Below, piece after piece: positions 62,536 to 64,000 of a stretch of DNA of 64,000 bases. The position numbers were made by a program, and so were the translations under genes. Under the pieces are notes generated by a model. That model was not told the DNA's origin, made no database searches, and saw only the letters and a program-made list of their open reading frames with translations. The stretch covers positions 1-64,000 of the forward strand of contig NZ_AUGY01000036.1 in the NCBI RefSeq assembly GCF_000422905.1. Reading direction: 5' to 3'. Every line of letters begins with the position of its first letter. Positions within the stretch are counted from its first letter, which is position 1. The stretch is from Paenibacillus alginolyticus DSM 5050 = NBRC 15375 (GTDB lineage Bacteria > Bacillota > Bacilli > Paenibacillales > NBRC-103111).

Positions 62536-63202
62536 GGGAAAAGCAACCAGATGAGAAGCGATTATCAATAGAAGCAAAGAGTACGCTGCTCAATCATGGT
62601 ATTTATCAGTTCGGGAATTCACTTGCCGGTTAATGTTGAAGAAACGGCCTGATTTTACGAGATCACTAATGGGGTGGTTTATCATCGGGCTTCCTCAAGG
62701 AATCATGATGTATGTGCCAGCCATATTGCTCTTTCAAGTGCTGCCCAAAGAGTCGTGGGTGGGGTATTTAAATGCATTTTTTCTATGTTTATCGATTGTT
62801 TCTAGTTATATTTTATCCATTAAGGGTAGTGAAACGTCTACAAAGACCTATTTGTCCATATCCGCATGGGGGTTCGTTTGTTCCTCTGTCTTCTTGCTGT
62901 TGGACATATCCCTATGGACGGTCATCGTGTTCATGTGCGTCTCGTCACTGTTCAAACCGCTGCAGGCTAATTCCTATACCGCACATTACTATCAGTTGAT
63001 AGGTGGTATGCCACTTAAAGAGAACTTCCGGATCGAGTCCATTGTCATTCGAGAGTCCGTCATCAACATCGGCCGTGCAGCAGGTGTGCTTCTTTTTATG
63101 CTAACGGCGGGACAGATTGATCATGTATGGCTGCCTTGGATCATTGTTTTTGTCATGCTTATGCAAGTTGGTATCCGACCGTTGATCCACAAATCTATAT
63201 AG
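62526..63202 (+). pseudogene. MFS transporter with a large internal deletion
   Basis: Two pieces of one major-facilitator protein. A 35-residue frame from ATG 62526 ends LLNHGIYQFGNSLAG, a typical N-terminal start of this Paenibacillus MFS group, then hits TAA at 62631-62633. The next frame starts at ATG 62633 (TAATG overlap) and encodes 189 residues, MLKKRPDFTRSLMGWFIIGL onward, with about five helices corresponding to the C-terminal half. The middle of about 150-190 residues is missing. The protein would not transport. It overlaps the toroid gene and precedes the GH105 gene. Confidence 0.78.
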
Positions 63203-63221
63203 GAATAGAGAGGAAATTATT

Positions 63222-64000
63222 ATGACTCATCATTTTGTAAAATCACCGATCGAATGGGCACGAGCTGCCTGCGATTCAATTATGAGCACGTACACGCCTA
63301 TGGAGCTGCCGCCTGCCGGGCGCTGGCATTACCATCAAGGTGTATTTTTATGCGGCATGGAAATGCTGTGGGAAGCTGAACAAGATAACCGCTATGACGC
63401 CTACATTCAGGCGTATGTGGATGGTTTGATCGACGAACAAGGCAATCTCTATTTTGCGCGGGATGAGCTGGATGCCGTTCAAGCTGGCCTTTTGTTGTTC
63501 CGATTGGAAAAACAGACAGGACATAGCAAATACCGAATCGCTGCGGATAAGCTGAGAAATTTGCTGAACACGCTGAATCTTACTTCAGAGGGCGGTTACT
63601 GGCATAAAGACAAGTATGCATTCAACATGTGGTTGGACGGTTTGTATATGGCGGGTGTCTTCTCATTGAAATATGCGAATGCTTACGGAGATCACGATCT
63701 GCGTAGAACCGTGCTGCACCAAGAGAAACTAATGCGCAAATATATGAAAGATGAAAAGACAGGGCTGCTGTACCATGCCTGGGATGAAAGCTGCAAGATG
63801 CCATGGGCGAATGCCGAAACAGGCTGCTCACCGGAATTTTGGGGCCGCTCACTCGGCTGGTATGGCCTAGCGGTTACCCAATTCCTTGATGAGCTTCCAT
63901 CGGACGAACCAGGGCGCGAAGAGTTAGTTAACTCGCTGCGCGATTTCGTTCATGCGTTGATTCGTTATCAGGATGCAGAGAGCGGACTTTGGTATCAAAT
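63222..64000 (+). CDS. Unsaturated rhamnogalacturonyl hydrolase, GH105 (partial, runs off the window)
   Basis: At least 259 residues of a YteR/YesR-type glycoside hydrolase family 105 enzyme, cut by the window edge (full length usually about 370). From ATG 63222 it reads MTHHFVKSPIEWARAACDSI. Diagnostic parts are FNMWLDGLYMAGVFSL near residue 129 (with the general-acid aspartate region), LLYHAWDESCKMPWAN near 183 and PEFWGRSLGWYGLAVTQF near 205. GH105 enzymes hydrolyse unsaturated glucuronyl/galacturonyl disaccharides from rhamnogalacturonan or similar polysaccharides, inside the cell; there is no signal peptide. It explains the transporter operon upstream. GAGAGGAA precedes the ATG. Confidence 0.93.
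   Translation, partial: MTHHFVKSPIEWARAACDSIMSTYTPMELPPAGRWHYHQGVFLCGMEMLWEAEQDNRYDAYIQAYVDGLIDEQGNLYFARDELDAVQAGLLLFRLEKQTGHSKYRIAADKLRNLLNTLNLTSEGGYWHKDKYAFNMWLDGLYMAGVFSLKYANAYGDHDLRRTVLHQEKLMRKYMKDEKTGLLYHAWDESCKMPWANAETGCSPEFWGRSLGWYGLAVTQFLDELPSDEPGREELVNSLRDFVHALIRYQDAESGLWYQ

Overview
The window looks like chromosomal DNA from an aerobic, endospore-forming Paenibacillaceae (Paenibacillus-like) bacterium. The reasons are a GerA/GerB/GerC spore-germination operon, consensus GGAGG ribosome-binding sites, frequent TTG/GTG starts, a Bacillus-type Fnr, RNase J, and polysaccharide-utilisation genes of the AraC/LplBC/GH105 kind. No rRNA, tRNA or CRISPR array was seen.

Layout. 0-2.3 kb: 5' end of an IS1380-family transposase, a truncated glycerate kinase and a D-glycerate-type dehydrogenase. 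2.3-6.1 kb: gerABC-type operon. 6.1-18.9 kb: an oxygen/redox block holding DoxX, mobA, a ba3-type cytochrome oxidase (subunits IIa, II, I), a STAS protein, a PAS-PAS-GGDEF-EAL protein, a chemoreceptor, a hemerythrin, Fnr, and an NreABC-like system (GAF protein, response regulator, PAS histidine kinase). 18.9-24.4 kb: a carbohydrate cluster with AraC regulators, one of them fused to half an oxidoreductase, a TIM-barrel isomerase, a hydroxyacid dehydrogenase and a CE7 esterase. 24.4-31.4 kb: a decayed MFS efflux gene, RNase J, a Na+/H+ antiporter, a quinone-oxidoreductase-like protein and a Ppx/GppA-like protein. 31.8-37.4 kb: an OmpR regulator, a REC-EAL protein and a hybrid histidine kinase with Hpt. 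37.4-45.8 kb: frameshifted phzF-like gene, small proteins, a secreted five-repeat protein, molybdate uptake (modAB and a YvgK-like regulator), a YfmM-like ABC-F protein and an SRPBCC protein. 45.9-49.5 kb: two tandem hairpin arrays flanking a partly AT-rich segment (SpeE-like protein, WYL regulator, GyrI-like protein). 49.5-52.4 kb: a second AraC/oxidoreductase/isomerase cluster. 53.6-64 kb: a membrane Cache-AraC regulator, two paralogous solute-binding lipoproteins, two permeases, an alpha/alpha-toroid protein, an internally deleted MFS gene and a GH105 hydrolase, which together suggest uptake and breakdown of pectin (rhamnogalacturonan) oligosaccharides.

The most coherent signal is an oxygen-responsive regulon. 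Perfect or near-perfect TGTGA-N6-TCACA Fnr boxes lie upstream of doxX, the ba3 oxidase genes, and the divergent chemoreceptor/hemerythrin pair. Each is centred at about -41.5 from a recognisable -10, the class II activator position. Another perfect box lies in the fnr/nreA intergenic region, together with a GGG-N4-CCC palindrome resembling the NreC site. A second regulatory signal is a pair of ATAATCAT direct repeats, exactly 19 bp apart, upstream of both solute-binding-protein genes next to the Cache-AraC regulator. At least five genes are visibly damaged or rearranged: glycerate kinase, two MFS genes, the phzF-like gene and the AraC-oxidoreductase chimera.
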